DNA of 64,000 bases. It comes from Rhizobium hidalgonense (GTDB taxonomy: Bacteria; Pseudomonadota; Alphaproteobacteria; Rhizobiales; Rhizobiaceae). Every line of letters begins with the position of its first letter. Positions within the stretch are counted from its first letter, which is position 1. Below, piece by piece: positions 54,019 through 62,976 of this stretch. The position numbers and the translations under genes are program-made. The stretch is taken from the NCBI RefSeq assembly GCF_002914525.1, contig NZ_LODW01000093.1, positions 124,001-188,000 on the forward strand. The letters are read 5' to 3'. The notes below the pieces were generated by a model. The model did no database searches. It saw only the letters and a program-made list of their open reading frames with translations, and had not been told where the DNA came from.

Positions 54019-55614
54019 TTACTGGGTTTCTACCTTGGTCACGTTCTCGAGCCGCGTCAGCTGAGACGGATGCCCGATATATCCCTGCACCTTGCCGTTG
54101 AGGACGATCGGCTCAAAGCGCTCGAACAGCGGCAGCACGGCCGGCTTCTGTTCGACGAACATCTTCTGCATCTGAACGTAAAGTTCGCCGCGCTTCTTGG
54201 CGTCCGGCTCCATCGATGCCTTCGCCGTCAGGGCCGTCAGTTCGGGAATATCCCAGGCCGAACGCCAGACGAAGTTGCCGGCATTGTTGGCCTCTTTCGA
54301 ATTGTCGGGATTGGAGGAAAACTGCTCCATCGAACCGAGCACGCTCGGCATGTAGGCGCTGGTCTGCGGGATCAGCAGATCGAAATCCCGGGCGCGATGA
54401 GCGGCAATGATTTCCGAGCCATTGCCCTGCTGGATGTCGATCTTGATGCCAACCTGGGCAAGCGATGCCTGGATGGCGGTGGCAAGATCGATGCGCGGCG
54501 TCTGCGCAATGGTCTTCAGCGTCAGCGAAAAGCCGTCCTTGAAACCCGCCTCGCTCAGCAGCTGCTTGGATTTTTCGACGTCGAGATGCCAGTCGGGATT
54601 GGCGATGGCATATTCGAAATTCTCGGGAACGGGAACGTTTCTGGCCCGCCCGTATGGCCCCATGATCGTCTTCTCGATGCCCTTGTAGTCGATGCCGTAG
54701 GCGATCGCCTCGCGGACCTTGGGATTGGAGAGGTACTGGTTGCCGGCATTCATCGACAGCACGTAGAAGCCGCCTGTCGGAATGCGCTGGATGGCAAAAC
54801 CTTTTTTGTCCTGGAACGTTGCGAGATCCGATGCGGTCAGGGCGCTGGCAATATCGATATCCCCGCGCTCAAGCATCAGCCGCTCGACCTGGCTTTCAGG
54901 CACATGCCGGACGATGACGCGCCTCATCTTCGGCGCGCCGGTCATATAATCCTTGTTGGCATCGAGAATGACAAGTTCGTTCGGGGACCAGCGATTGAGG
55001 GTGAAGGGTCCGGAGCCGGCCGAATGCGTCCGCATCCAGGCGTTTCCATAGTCATTGTCGACGGCATGTTTCTCCACTTCGACGCTGTCGACCACGCTGG
55101 TGGTGGTCGTCGTCAGCCGGTAGAGGAGAAGCTCCGCCGTCACCTGCTCGGAGAGATCGATCCGCACTGTCTGGTCGTCGACCGCCGTGACGAGCTTGTC
55201 GACATTGTTCTTGTCGTAGCCGACGCGCTTGAGGTTGGCGGCGGCGGCCTGATCCATCTTCAAGAGCCTGGCCAGCGAATAGACCACGTCCTTGGAGGTG
55301 ACCGGGTTGCCGGAGGCGAAATTGGCCTTGCGCAGGGTGAAGGTGATGCCCTTGTCGTCGACCTTCCAGCTTTCGGCCAGTTGCGGAAGGATCTTGCCGT
55401 CCGCCGTGCTGGCGACCAGCCGGTCGTAAAGGTTGGACATGATCTCGACGGCCTTGCCTTCGGTCGCCTGCTGCGGATCGAGAGATAGAACCTGGGCCAG
55501 CGATGTACCAATCACCAGCTGATCCTGCGGGGTCGCAGCCTGCAGCTGCGGTGCAGCGATCGTCAGGGCGCCGAAAACGGCGCCGACGAACAAGCTTTTA
55601 GAAAAATGCTTCAT
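54019..55614 (-). CDS. Family 5 substrate-binding protein of the uronate-linked importer
   Basis: A 531-residue periplasmic binding protein (SBP_bac_5). Signal peptide residues 1-25 (ending LQA) is followed by DQLVIGTSLAQVLSLDPQQ, the standard family 5 opening, FTLRKANFASGNPVTSKDVV and GSGPFTLNRWSPNE. AGGGAGG lies 8 nt upstream of the ATG at 55614; longer in-frame extensions upstream overlap the regulator gene. First gene of the importer operon and divergent from a FadR-type regulator that precedes uxuA and kdgD, which points to a sugar-acid or oligouronide ligand rather than peptides. Confidence 0.9.
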   Translation of the reverse strand: MKHFSKSLFVGAVFGALTIAAPQLQAATPQDQLVIGTSLAQVLSLDPQQATEGKAVEIMSNLYDRLVASTADGKILPQLAESWKVDDKGITFTLRKANFASGNPVTSKDVVYSLARLLKMDQAAAANLKRVGYDKNNVDKLVTAVDDQTVRIDLSEQVTAELLLYRLTTTTTSVVDSVEVEKHAVDNDYGNAWMRTHSAGSGPFTLNRWSPNELVILDANKDYMTGAPKMRRVIVRHVPESQVERLMLERGDIDIASALTASDLATFQDKKGFAIQRIPTGGFYVLSMNAGNQYLSNPKVREAIAYGIDYKGIEKTIMGPYGRARNVPVPENFEYAIANPDWHLDVEKSKQLLSEAGFKDGFSLTLKTIAQTPRIDLATAIQASLAQVGIKIDIQQGNGSEIIAAHRARDFDLLIPQTSAYMPSVLGSMEQFSSNPDNSKEANNAGNFVWRSAWDIPELTALTAKASMEPDAKKRGELYVQMQKMFVEQKPAVLPLFERFEPIVLNGKVQGYIGHPSQLTRLENVTKVETQ

Positions 55615-55642
55615 TGTCAGTCCTCCCTGGATTACTATAAAA

Positions 55643-55655
55643 GACATATTATGTC
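55643..55655. promoter_or_regulatory. Operator-like palindrome between importer operon and regulator
   Basis: GACATATTATGTC is a perfect 13-nt inverted repeat (GACATA-T-TATGTC). A further TATGTC lies at 55661-55666. The 11-mer CATATTATGTC recurs ahead of uxuA (56480-56490), linking the two control regions. Confidence 0.6.
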
Positions 55656-55746
55656 GCCCGTATGTCGTATTATGATTTAACGAAGTCTGATATGATTTGC
55701 AAGACCTGAGCGGGCGACCTGATGCCAAGGGGTTTGGGAGCGGAAA

Positions 55747-56457
55747 ATGACAATACTCAGCCGTGGCCGGCAAAGACTGGCGCAGCAGGTCATCGATCAA
55801 TTGCGGGCGCAAATCGAAACGGGGCAGTTGCGCGTCGGCGACCAGCTGCCAACCGAGCCGCAGCTGGAGGCCACCTTCGGCGTCAGCCGCACCGTGGTTC
55901 GCGAGGCGATTGCCGACCTCCGGTCGGCGGGCTTCGTCAAACCGATTCAGGGTAAAGGGGTTTTTGTCGCCGACCCGAAGGCGCATTCGGTGCTGTCATT
56001 GACGCCGGTGGAAATCAAAAGCATTCCGGAAACCCTGGAATTGCTGGAGTTTCGCATGGCGGCCGAGGGTGAAGCGGCCGCCATCGCCGCCTATCGCCGC
56101 ACCGCCGAGCAGGAGGCGGCCATCCGCGAGGCCAATCGCAGAATGGCGCAACTGATTGAAGCCGGACAACAGACGGTGGAGGCAGATTACGCCTTCCACA
56201 TGGCGATTGCCGCCGCCACCAATAACCGATTCTATGTCGATGTTCTCCGCCATTTCGGCGCCAAGGCCATCCCCCGTGGCCAGTTTCCGACGCTGCCCGA
56301 GGCCAATGACCGGGACTATCTGCAAAAGGTCTATGCCGAACATGTGGAAATTCTCTCGGCCATCGCCGATCAGGATCCGGAACGCGCCCGCCAGGCGATG
56401 CGCGCCCATATGCTGGCCAGCCAACGTCGCTACCGGATGCTCGCCGAACAGCAATAG
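55747..56457 (+). CDS. FadR-type (GntR/FCD) regulator of uronate genes
   Basis: A 236-residue regulator with a winged HTH (TEPQLEATFGVSRTVVREAI, about residues 36-55) and an FCD domain containing the metal-binding pattern (ADYAFHMAIAAATNN and AEHVEILSAIADQD). The pattern and context are those of UxuR/ExuR/LgoR-type regulators of hexuronate metabolism. It diverges from the importer operon (132 nt) and lies 65 nt upstream of uxuA. Matching palindromes on both sides suggest it controls both units. Confidence 0.9.
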   Translation: MTILSRGRQRLAQQVIDQLRAQIETGQLRVGDQLPTEPQLEATFGVSRTVVREAIADLRSAGFVKPIQGKGVFVADPKAHSVLSLTPVEIKSIPETLELLEFRMAAEGEAAAIAAYRRTAEQEAAIREANRRMAQLIEAGQQTVEADYAFHMAIAAATNNRFYVDVLRHFGAKAIPRGQFPTLPEANDRDYLQKVYAEHVEILSAIADQDPERARQAMRAHMLASQRRYRMLAEQQ

Positions 56458-56484
56458 GGCTCGACTCTCTTCCAAATTCATATT

Positions 56485-56498
56485 ATGTCATATGACAT
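56485..56498. promoter_or_regulatory. Operator-like palindrome ahead of uxuA
   Basis: ATGTCATATGACAT is a perfect 14-nt palindrome 24 nt ahead of the uxuA ATG and sits inside a stretch that shares CATATTATGTC with the site at 55643-55655. Position fits repression of uxuA by the FadR-type regulator. Confidence 0.6.
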
Positions 56499-56522
56499 TG
56501 TGTAATTTCGAAAGAGACTCAA

Positions 56523-57497
56523 ATGTATCTGGGAACACAGGTCGCCGCCCGGGATGACGACGATTATCGTATCTTCGCGCAACTGGGTGTGAAGCATATC
56601 AACGCCGACCCGCCGGGAGAACCGAGCAGCTGGACGCTTTCCGACCTCGAGCGCCACCGCGACAAGGTCGAAAGCTTCGGCCTGATTCTCGACATGATCC
56701 AGCTGCCGCTGCCCTCGCAACCGATCGAGAAGGCGTCCTATCCCGATATCCTGCTTGCCGGCCCGGAGCGCGACAGGCAGATCGACGCCGTTTGCAAGCT
56801 GATCGAGAATACCGCGGCGGCCGGCATTCCGGCGGTCAAATATAATCTCAACCTGATCGGCATTCCCCGCACACCGGACGAACCAGGGCGCGGCGGATCG
56901 ATGAATGCCAGCTTCCGCTGGGACAAGACGGATCAGCAGGCAGCACCCGGTCTTGCCGGTGTGCTCTCCGAAGACGAAAACTGGGAACGGATCGACTATT
57001 TCCTCGAACGTGTCGTTCCCGTCGCCGCAAGCAATCGCGTCAGGCTCGCCTGCCATCCGCACGATCCCTATACGCCGCCGGGCTTTCGCGGCGTCACGCG
57101 GGTGCTCGGCACCGTCGAAGGCCTGAAGAAGTTCGTGCTGATGCGCGAAAACCCCTATCACGGCCTGAATTTCTGCCAGGGCTCGATCGGCGAAATGCTG
57201 GAAAATCCCGGCAAGGAGATCGACGACGTCATTCGCTGGTTCGGCGAACGCAACAAGATCTTCAATGTTCACTTCCGCAATATCCGCGGCGGCAAACTCT
57301 CCTTTATGGAGACCTTCCCCGACGAGGGCGACATGGACATGGTCCGCTCGGCCAGGATCTACAAGGAAGTCGGCTTCAAATACATGCTGATGCCCGACCA
57401 TGTGCCGACCGTTTCCGGCAAGGACCCTTCCGCCACCGCATTTGCCTACTGCTACGGCTATATCGCGGCCCTTCTGCAGACGCTCGAAAGCGCCTGA
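56523..57497 (+). CDS. uxuA: Mannonate dehydratase
   Basis: Dehydrates D-mannonate to 2-keto-3-deoxygluconate in the glucuronate pathway; a TIM-barrel enzyme. The 324-residue product is shorter than E. coli UxuA (394), as in the shorter bacterial forms, but keeps the barrel-strand motifs: HINADPPGEPSSW, AVKYNLNLIGIPRTP, LACHPHDPYTPPGFRG, LNFCQGSIGEM (metal-site Cys), NVHFRNIRGGK, and MPDHVPTVSG (Asp/His). It follows the regulator gene and lies 36 nt upstream of kdgD. Confidence 0.9.
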   Translation: MYLGTQVAARDDDDYRIFAQLGVKHINADPPGEPSSWTLSDLERHRDKVESFGLILDMIQLPLPSQPIEKASYPDILLAGPERDRQIDAVCKLIENTAAAGIPAVKYNLNLIGIPRTPDEPGRGGSMNASFRWDKTDQQAAPGLAGVLSEDENWERIDYFLERVVPVAASNRVRLACHPHDPYTPPGFRGVTRVLGTVEGLKKFVLMRENPYHGLNFCQGSIGEMLENPGKEIDDVIRWFGERNKIFNVHFRNIRGGKLSFMETFPDEGDMDMVRSARIYKEVGFKYMLMPDHVPTVSGKDPSATAFAYCYGYIAALLQTLESA

Positions 57498-57533
57498 GAC
57501 GGCCAATTTCAACAGGTAAGGAACAGGACTTTC

Positions 57534-58460
57534 ATGATGAACCCGATTGAATTGAAGAAGGCCGTCGGCAGTGGTCTCCTCTCGTTTCCGGTGACGCATT
57601 TCGACGACCAGCTCATTTTCGACGAGGCGAAGTACCGCCGCCATGTCGAATGGCTTGCCGGTTACGACGCTGCGGCCCTGTTTGCCGCCGGCGGCACCGG
57701 TGAATTCTTCTCCCTCAGCCCGAGCGAGATCCCGCAAGTCGTCAAGGCTGCCAAGGCGTCGGCCGGCAAGACGCCGATCATCTCGGGAACCGGCTACGGC
57801 ACGTCGCTTGCCATCGAGATCGCAAAGGCGGCCGAAAAGGCAGGCGCGGACGGGCTGCTGCTGCTGCCGCCCTATCTGATGTTTGCCGAGCAGGCCGGCC
57901 TCATCGCCCACGTCAAGGCGGTCTGCCAATCGGTCGGCATCGGCGTCATCGTCTATAACCGCGATAACGCCGTGCTGACGGCTGAAAGCATTGCGCGGCT
58001 CGCCGAGGAATGCCCGAACCTGATCGGGTTCAAGGACGGCGTCGGCGATGTCGACAAGGTCATCGAGATCACCACGCTGCTTGGCGATCGCCTCGTCTAT
58101 GTCGGCGGCATGCCGACCCATGAGGTCTATGCACAAGCCTATTTCGCCGCCGGCGTGACCACCTATTCCTCGGCCGTCTTCAACTTCGTCCCGGCGCTGG
58201 CCCAGCGCTTTTACGGCGCCCTGCGCACCGGCGACCAGGCGACCGTCGACGAGATCCTGAAGAGCTTCTTCTTCCCCTTCGTCGCCCTGCGCAACCGCAA
58301 GAAGGGCTACGCCGTCTCGATCATCAAGGCCGGCCTGCGGGTGCTCGGGCAGAATCCCGGCCCGGTTCGGCCGCCTCTGACGGATCTTACTCAGGAGGAG
58401 TTGGCGCTGCTGGAGAAGATCGTCCAGGCCAACGGTGTTGAACGGATTGCGGCTGAGTAA
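57534..58460 (+). CDS. kdgD: 5-dehydro-4-deoxyglucarate dehydratase
   Basis: DapA-superfamily enzyme converting 5-keto-4-deoxyglucarate to 2-oxoglutarate semialdehyde with loss of water and CO2, in the oxidative uronate/glucarate pathway. The 308-residue product shows SGLLSFPVTHFD, GGTGEFFSLSPSE, VYNRDN and the Schiff-base lysine in LIGFKDGVGD (about residue 170). The FFFPFVALRNRKKGYAVSII block is typical of KdgD. Start at 57534 or the adjacent second ATG. It is the last gene of the regulator-uxuA-kdgD run. Confidence 0.9.
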   Translation: MMNPIELKKAVGSGLLSFPVTHFDDQLIFDEAKYRRHVEWLAGYDAAALFAAGGTGEFFSLSPSEIPQVVKAAKASAGKTPIISGTGYGTSLAIEIAKAAEKAGADGLLLLPPYLMFAEQAGLIAHVKAVCQSVGIGVIVYNRDNAVLTAESIARLAEECPNLIGFKDGVGDVDKVIEITTLLGDRLVYVGGMPTHEVYAQAYFAAGVTTYSSAVFNFVPALAQRFYGALRTGDQATVDEILKSFFFPFVALRNRKKGYAVSIIKAGLRVLGQNPGPVRPPLTDLTQEELALLEKIVQANGVERIAAE

Positions 58461-58538
58461 TTCGGAGATTGAGGGCGGCGCTTCGCTCTTCTTAGCTCCT
58501 TAGGTCATCCTCGGCCCGGACAACTCTACGCCCGAGAT

Positions 58539-58663
58539 GCCCCTCATCCGCCTGCCGGCACCTTCTCCCCGCCCAGCGGGGCGAAAGGACAAGCCGCGGC
58601 CTCTCCGTTTCTCGCCACCTCTCGCGTGGCACGTCCCCTAGCCCCGTTTACGGGTGAGGGGCT
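58539..58663. repeat. RIME-like element bounded by inverted repeats
   Basis: GCCCCTCATCC (58539-58549) and GGGTGAGGGGC (58652-58662) form an outer inverted repeat with one mismatch; inside is CTGCCGGCACCTTCTCCCCG with a hairpin (CCCCGC, 58567-58572, with GCGGGG, 58576-58581) and GGACAAGCCGC. The ~125-nt size and palindromes fit rhizobial RIME elements and a MITE-like origin. A second hairpin (AGCCCC 58640-58645 with GGGGCT 58658-58663) ends the element. It occupies most of the kdgD / ugpC-like spacer. Confidence 0.65.
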
Positions 58664-58715
58664 GTTTCGGCAATCTCTTCGGTCGAGCATATTCGCATGC
58701 GCCGGCGGGCCTCAC

Positions 58716-59789
58716 CTACAGCGCTACACCGCTGCCGCGGTCGAAAACATGCACCTGATCGCTGGCAATACTTGCCTCGAACACGGCGCCGTAGCGGGCG
58801 GGGTATTCGCCGTCGACGATGGCGGTCACCTGTTGTCCGGCGAGATCGAAGACCACATGGGTCTGGGCGCCTGTCGGTTCTACCAGCATGGTGCGGCCGG
58901 CGAGCGGTGTGCCGGCCGCTATGCCGGGAATGAGATGTTCGGGGCGCAGGCCAACCGTGACGGCCTGGCCGGCCTTGACCTTGCGGTCGGGCGCGAGGCG
59001 GATCGCCGTGCCGTCTTCGAGGCGGGCGGCGGGTTCGCCGTTTACACCGTCGACCGTGCCGTCGAGCATGTTCATCGCCGGCGATCCGATGAAGGCGGCG
59101 ACGAACAGATTGGCCGGCTTCCGGTAAAGTTCGAGCGGTGTTCCCTGCTGCTCCACCTTGCCGTGATTGAGCACGACGATGCGGTCGGCGAGCGTCATCG
59201 CTTCGATCTGGTCGTGCGTGACATAGATCGAGGTCGTCCTGACCTTCTGGTGCAGCGTCTTGATCTCCGAGCGCATCTGCACGCGCAGTTTCGCATCGAG
59301 GTTGGAGAGCGGCTCGTCGAACAGGAAGACGGCCGGATTGCGCACGATGGCGCGGCCCATGGCGACGCGCTGGCGCTGGCCGCCGGACAGCTGGGCGGGT
59401 TTGCGGTCGAGCAATGTGGCGAGATCGAGCATGCGGGCGGCCTCAGAGACGCGGGCCTCGATCTGCGGTTTGGCGACGCCGGCAAGCTTCAGATTGAAGC
59501 CCATGTTTTCAGCCACCGTCATGTGCGGATAGAGCGCATAGGACTGGAAGACCATGGCGATGTTGCGCTCGCGCGGCGTCATGGCGTTGACGACATTGCC
59601 GCCGATGGCGATTTCACCATCGGTGATCTCTTCGAGGCCGGCGATCATTCGCAGCAGCGTCGATTTTCCGCAGCCGGACGGCCCGACGAGGGCGACGAAT
59701 TCGCCATCCTCGATATGAAGAGAAATGCCGTGGATGACGTCGACGGCGCCATAGGCCTTGCGAATGTCGTTCAGTTCAACGGATGCCAT
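58716..59789 (-). CDS. CUT1 sugar ABC transporter ATPase (UgpC/MalK-like), second system
   Basis: A 357-residue ATPase: Walker A GPSGCGKSTLLRMIAGLE, Q-loop VFQSYALYPHMTV, LSGGQRQRVAMGRAIVR, FLFDEPLSNLDAKL and THDQIEAM, with a MalK-type C-terminus containing VGLRPEHLIPG. ATG at 59789 (MASVELNDIRKAYGAVD) was chosen; the open frame runs further upstream only as shadow of the permease gene. Last gene of the SBP-permease-permease-ATPase operon. Confidence 0.92.
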   Translation of the reverse strand: MASVELNDIRKAYGAVDVIHGISLHIEDGEFVALVGPSGCGKSTLLRMIAGLEEITDGEIAIGGNVVNAMTPRERNIAMVFQSYALYPHMTVAENMGFNLKLAGVAKPQIEARVSEAARMLDLATLLDRKPAQLSGGQRQRVAMGRAIVRNPAVFLFDEPLSNLDAKLRVQMRSEIKTLHQKVRTTSIYVTHDQIEAMTLADRIVVLNHGKVEQQGTPLELYRKPANLFVAAFIGSPAMNMLDGTVDGVNGEPAARLEDGTAIRLAPDRKVKAGQAVTVGLRPEHLIPGIAAGTPLAGRTMLVEPTGAQTHVVFDLAGQQVTAIVDGEYPARYGAVFEASIASDQVHVFDRGSGVAL

Positions 59790-59812
59790 GATAACACCTC
59801 CAATGGTTCGGC

Positions 59813-60661
59813 TCAGGACTTCACGGCGCCGGCGGTCAACCCGGCGATGATGTGTCTCTGGGCGACGAAGAAGACGATGATGGTGGGAAGGATGGTCAGG
59901 GTGATGAAGGCCAGCACCAGCTGCCAATCCGTGCCGTATTCGCCGCGATAGACCATGATGCCGAGCGGCCAGGGATATTTGGATTCCGAGTTCAGCATGA
60001 TCAGCGGCAGGATGTAGCTGTTCCAGCTGCCGACGAAGGAGATGATGCTGACGGTGGCGACGATCGGCCGGGAAAGCGGCAGCGAGATATGCCAGAAGAA
60101 CCTCATATAACCGCAACCATCGACGAAGGCCGCCTGAAACAATTCTTCCGGAAGATTGCGGAAATAGTTTCGAAACAACAGGATGCTCATGCCGAGGCCG
60201 AAGGCCACCTGCGGCAGCACCACGCCCCAATAGGTATTGAGCAGGCCGAGGTCGCGGATGCGGATGAACAGCGGCAGGATCGCGGTCGCCGCCGGAAACA
60301 TCAGCCCGAGCAGGAAATAATTGAGTAGGAAGGACGAGCCGAAGAAGCGGACATGGGCAAAGGCGAAAGCCGCCATCGACGAGACGATCAGCGTCAGCAG
60401 CACAGTAAGCGCTGCAATGATCAGCGAATTGCCGATCTGCAGCCAGTAGCGTTCGCCGAAGAGAATGTCCGTATAATTCGTCCATTGCCACTCGGTCGGC
60501 AGGCCGAAGGGATTGGTGCGCAGGTCGCCCAGCGTCTTGAAGCCGCCGAGCGCCGTCGTCAGCAGCGGCACCAACACGATCGCGGCGATCAGGCTCAGCG
60601 ACACGTAGAGATAGATGCGGGTCGATGTCCTCATGCGGACGGAAGAGCTCATATCAGTCAT
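59813..60661 (-). CDS. CUT1 sugar ABC transporter permease (MalG-like), second system
   Basis: A 282-residue permease with six helices; first helix near residues 15-36 (YLYVSLSLIAAIVLVPLL), EAA loop ELFQAAFVDGCGYMRFFWHI and the closing RHIIAGLTAGAVKS typical of MalG-type CUT1 subunits. Normal-sized periplasmic loops, in contrast to the system at 43308-45391. Its start overlaps the preceding permease by 8 nt (60654-60661). Confidence 0.92.
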   Translation of the reverse strand: MTDMSSSVRMRTSTRIYLYVSLSLIAAIVLVPLLTTALGGFKTLGDLRTNPFGLPTEWQWTNYTDILFGERYWLQIGNSLIIAALTVLLTLIVSSMAAFAFAHVRFFGSSFLLNYFLLGLMFPAATAILPLFIRIRDLGLLNTYWGVVLPQVAFGLGMSILLFRNYFRNLPEELFQAAFVDGCGYMRFFWHISLPLSRPIVATVSIISFVGSWNSYILPLIMLNSESKYPWPLGIMVYRGEYGTDWQLVLAFITLTILPTIIVFFVAQRHIIAGLTAGAVKS

Positions 60662-61592
60662 GGCGCATGAAGATCCTTTTGTAACCGAAGGCGAGCGTCA
60701 CGCAGATGACGAACAGCACGACGCCGACGGCACTGCCGAGGCCGACCTGCATGCGCATGACGCCATAGGTGAAGAGGAAGGTGACCATCGTCTGCGTCGA
60801 GTTGGACGGTCCGCCGCCGGTCAGCGGCATGATCATGTCGAAGAGTTGCAGCGAGCCGACGACGGCAAAGAAGATCGAAAGGCGCAGGGTCGAGCCGAGC
60901 AGCGGCAGGGTGACGTAACGGAACTTCTGCCAGCCGGTGGCGCCGTCGATTTCGGCCGCCTCCAGCACGCTCTTGTCGACCGACTGCAGCCCGGCGATGA
61001 ACAGCATCATGTGGAAGCCGAAATATTTCCAGACGATCACCCCGAGGATGGCATAGATCGCCAGGTCCTTGTCGGCGAGCACGTAAGGGTTGGCGAAGCC
61101 GAAGAAGTTGGAAATAGCGGCAAACAGGCCGTAATCGCCGTCATAGACGAAACGCCAGATGAGGCCTGCGGCGACATCGGCCAACACATAGGGCAGGAAG
61201 AAAATCAGGCGGTAACCGACGACACCGGGAATGCGGTGCGCCAGCATCGTCGCCAGCCAGATGGCGAGCGGCACCTGGATGCAGATCGAGATGACGATGA
61301 TCAGGCCGTTATTGAACAGGGCCTGGGTGAAAGCGGCGTTGCGAAACAGGACCTGGAAATTGCGCAGCCCGATGAACTCGGTTGGCGTGCCGTAGCCGTT
61401 CCACTTGTAAAGGCTGTACCAGGCCGCCTCGCCCATCGGCATGATGACAAAGAGCGTGAAGAGCAGCAGCGCCGGCGGCAGAAAGATGAGCAGCACGGTC
61501 AAGCGGTCGTGCGCGACCGAGCTCCTGCTGTTTGCGGCTCGTCTTGCCGGCCTTGCGGCACTCGGTGTCGATAGGACTGATATATTGGCCAT
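60654..61592 (-). CDS. CUT1 sugar ABC transporter permease (MalF-like), second system
   Basis: A 312-residue permease; first helix about residues 30-50 (LLIFLPPALLLFTLFVIMP), the WYSLYKWNGYGTPTEFIGLR periplasmic block typical of CUT1 MalF-type subunits, EAA loop VLEAAEIDGATGWQKFRYV. ATG at 61592 (MANISVLSTPSAARP). It lies 79 nt behind the binding-protein gene. Confidence 0.92.
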   Translation of the reverse strand: MANISVLSTPSAARPARRAANSRSSVAHDRLTVLLIFLPPALLLFTLFVIMPMGEAAWYSLYKWNGYGTPTEFIGLRNFQVLFRNAAFTQALFNNGLIIVISICIQVPLAIWLATMLAHRIPGVVGYRLIFFLPYVLADVAAGLIWRFVYDGDYGLFAAISNFFGFANPYVLADKDLAIYAILGVIVWKYFGFHMMLFIAGLQSVDKSVLEAAEIDGATGWQKFRYVTLPLLGSTLRLSIFFAVVGSLQLFDMIMPLTGGGPSNSTQTMVTFLFTYGVMRMQVGLGSAVGVVLFVICVTLAFGYKRIFMRHD

Positions 61593-61671
61593 GGTTCCTG
61601 CTTTCGCATTTCGTCGGCAGCGATGCCGGCGCTCCACTGCTGGAGCGCCGGCAGGGGACTGCGGGCGCTGG

Positions 61672-62976
61672 TTATTGTTCCAGTTCGAAAGCGTCCTGGA
61701 TCATCTGGGCGCCGTCCTTGGAATTCATCTGTCCGGAGACGATTTCCACCGCGACGTCGTTGACGACACGGCCGACCGCCGCACCGAGATCCTGGTCGAA
61801 GAAGTTCTGATGCCAGGTCGAGCCAGCAAGCTGTTTGGCCGATTCGGCCAGCAGTGGGTTGACGACGCCGTCATCGGCACCGACGGCAACAGGCAGGAGC
61901 ATGCCAGCCTTGGCCATCGCCCGCTCGTTGTCCGCATTCGTCAGGAAAGCGAGGAAATCGATGGCTTCCTTGGAGGCCTTCTTGGTGAGCGCCCAGCCGT
62001 TCAGGCCACCGAGCGTATCCGTCGGCTTGCCGGCGCCGCCTTCGACCGTCGGGAAGACGAAACGGCCGATGTTATCGGGCGAAAGCCCCTTGCCGTCGCC
62101 GGCATTTTTCCGCTGGTTGGCTTCGGTCGCTTCAAAGCCGAGGATCATCGCCACCTTGCCGTCACCGAAGACGCCGAGCGTCTGCGGCCAGGTTGCGCCG
62201 AGATAGCCGGGCTGGAAAGGTTCGAGTTTGCCGAGTTGGGCGAGATCGTCACCGGCCTTGATGACCGCCGGATCGAGGAACCCTTCGCCCTCGCCGTTCT
62301 TGGCCGCCTCGAAGACCTTCTGGCCGCCCTCGCGCATAACGAGATAGCTCCAGTAGAAGTGGATCGGCCATTTCTCGCCGCCGCCGCCGGCAATCGGCAC
62401 GATGCCGGCCGCCTTGATCTTCTGCACCGCCTCGAGAAAATCGGTCCAGGTCTTGATCTCCTCGGCTTTGACGCCTGCTTTTGCAAACAGCGCCTTGTTG
62501 TAGAAGAAACTGACCAGACCGACCTTGTACGGGATCGCCCAGGTCTTGCCTTCAAAGGTCAGGCCGTCGACCGAAGCCGGCGTGTAGGCCTTGCGCAATT
62601 TGCCGCCATCGGCATCCAGCGCCGTCGTTACATCCTGAAGCGCGCCGGTCTCGGACTGCTGCTTCAGGACGCCGCCGCCCCAGCTGAAAAAGAAATCCGG
62701 CACGTCGTCGGACTGCAGCAATGTCGGAAGCTTGGCCTTGAAGGCCTCGTTTTCGAGAAACTGCATCTGGACGTCGACGTCGGGATGCTGGGCTTCGTAT
62801 TTCTTGACGATGTCTTCCCAGGCGGCGAGGTTCTTCGGGTCGGTTTCAAGATGCAGCCACTTGACCACCGTCGTCGCCGAGGCGGCCCCGGCTCCGGCCA
62901 GCAACATGCCGGCTGCCGCGGCCATGGATACGATGCGCCTGCCGCCGAAAGCGGCATTCTTCAGCATGCAATTCAT
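61672..62976 (-). CDS. CUT1 sugar ABC transporter substrate-binding protein, second system
   Basis: A 434-residue family 1 binding protein. The N-terminus (MNCMLKNAAFGGRRIVS then a hydrophobic core) is a long signal peptide ending ASA. VVKWLHLETDPKNLAAWEDI and FLENEAFKAKLPTLLQSDDV resemble raffinose/xylobiose-type (RafE/MsmE-like) binding proteins. GGGAGG lies 7 nt ahead of the ATG. First gene of the operon and divergent from a ROK-type regulator (197-nt spacer). The sugar is not evident; an oligosaccharide is likely. Confidence 0.92.
   Translation of the reverse strand: MNCMLKNAAFGGRRIVSMAAAAGMLLAGAGAASATTVVKWLHLETDPKNLAAWEDIVKKYEAQHPDVDVQMQFLENEAFKAKLPTLLQSDDVPDFFFSWGGGVLKQQSETGALQDVTTALDADGGKLRKAYTPASVDGLTFEGKTWAIPYKVGLVSFFYNKALFAKAGVKAEEIKTWTDFLEAVQKIKAAGIVPIAGGGGEKWPIHFYWSYLVMREGGQKVFEAAKNGEGEGFLDPAVIKAGDDLAQLGKLEPFQPGYLGATWPQTLGVFGDGKVAMILGFEATEANQRKNAGDGKGLSPDNIGRFVFPTVEGGAGKPTDTLGGLNGWALTKKASKEAIDFLAFLTNADNERAMAKAGMLLPVAVGADDGVVNPLLAESAKQLAGSTWHQNFFDQDLGAAVGRVVNDVAVEIVSGQMNSKDGAQMIQDAFELEQ

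Noticed and set aside
53116..55488. 790-codon plus-strand open frame opposite the DppB-like and binding-protein genes
   Set aside because: Antisense to two clear genes; no domain recognisable.
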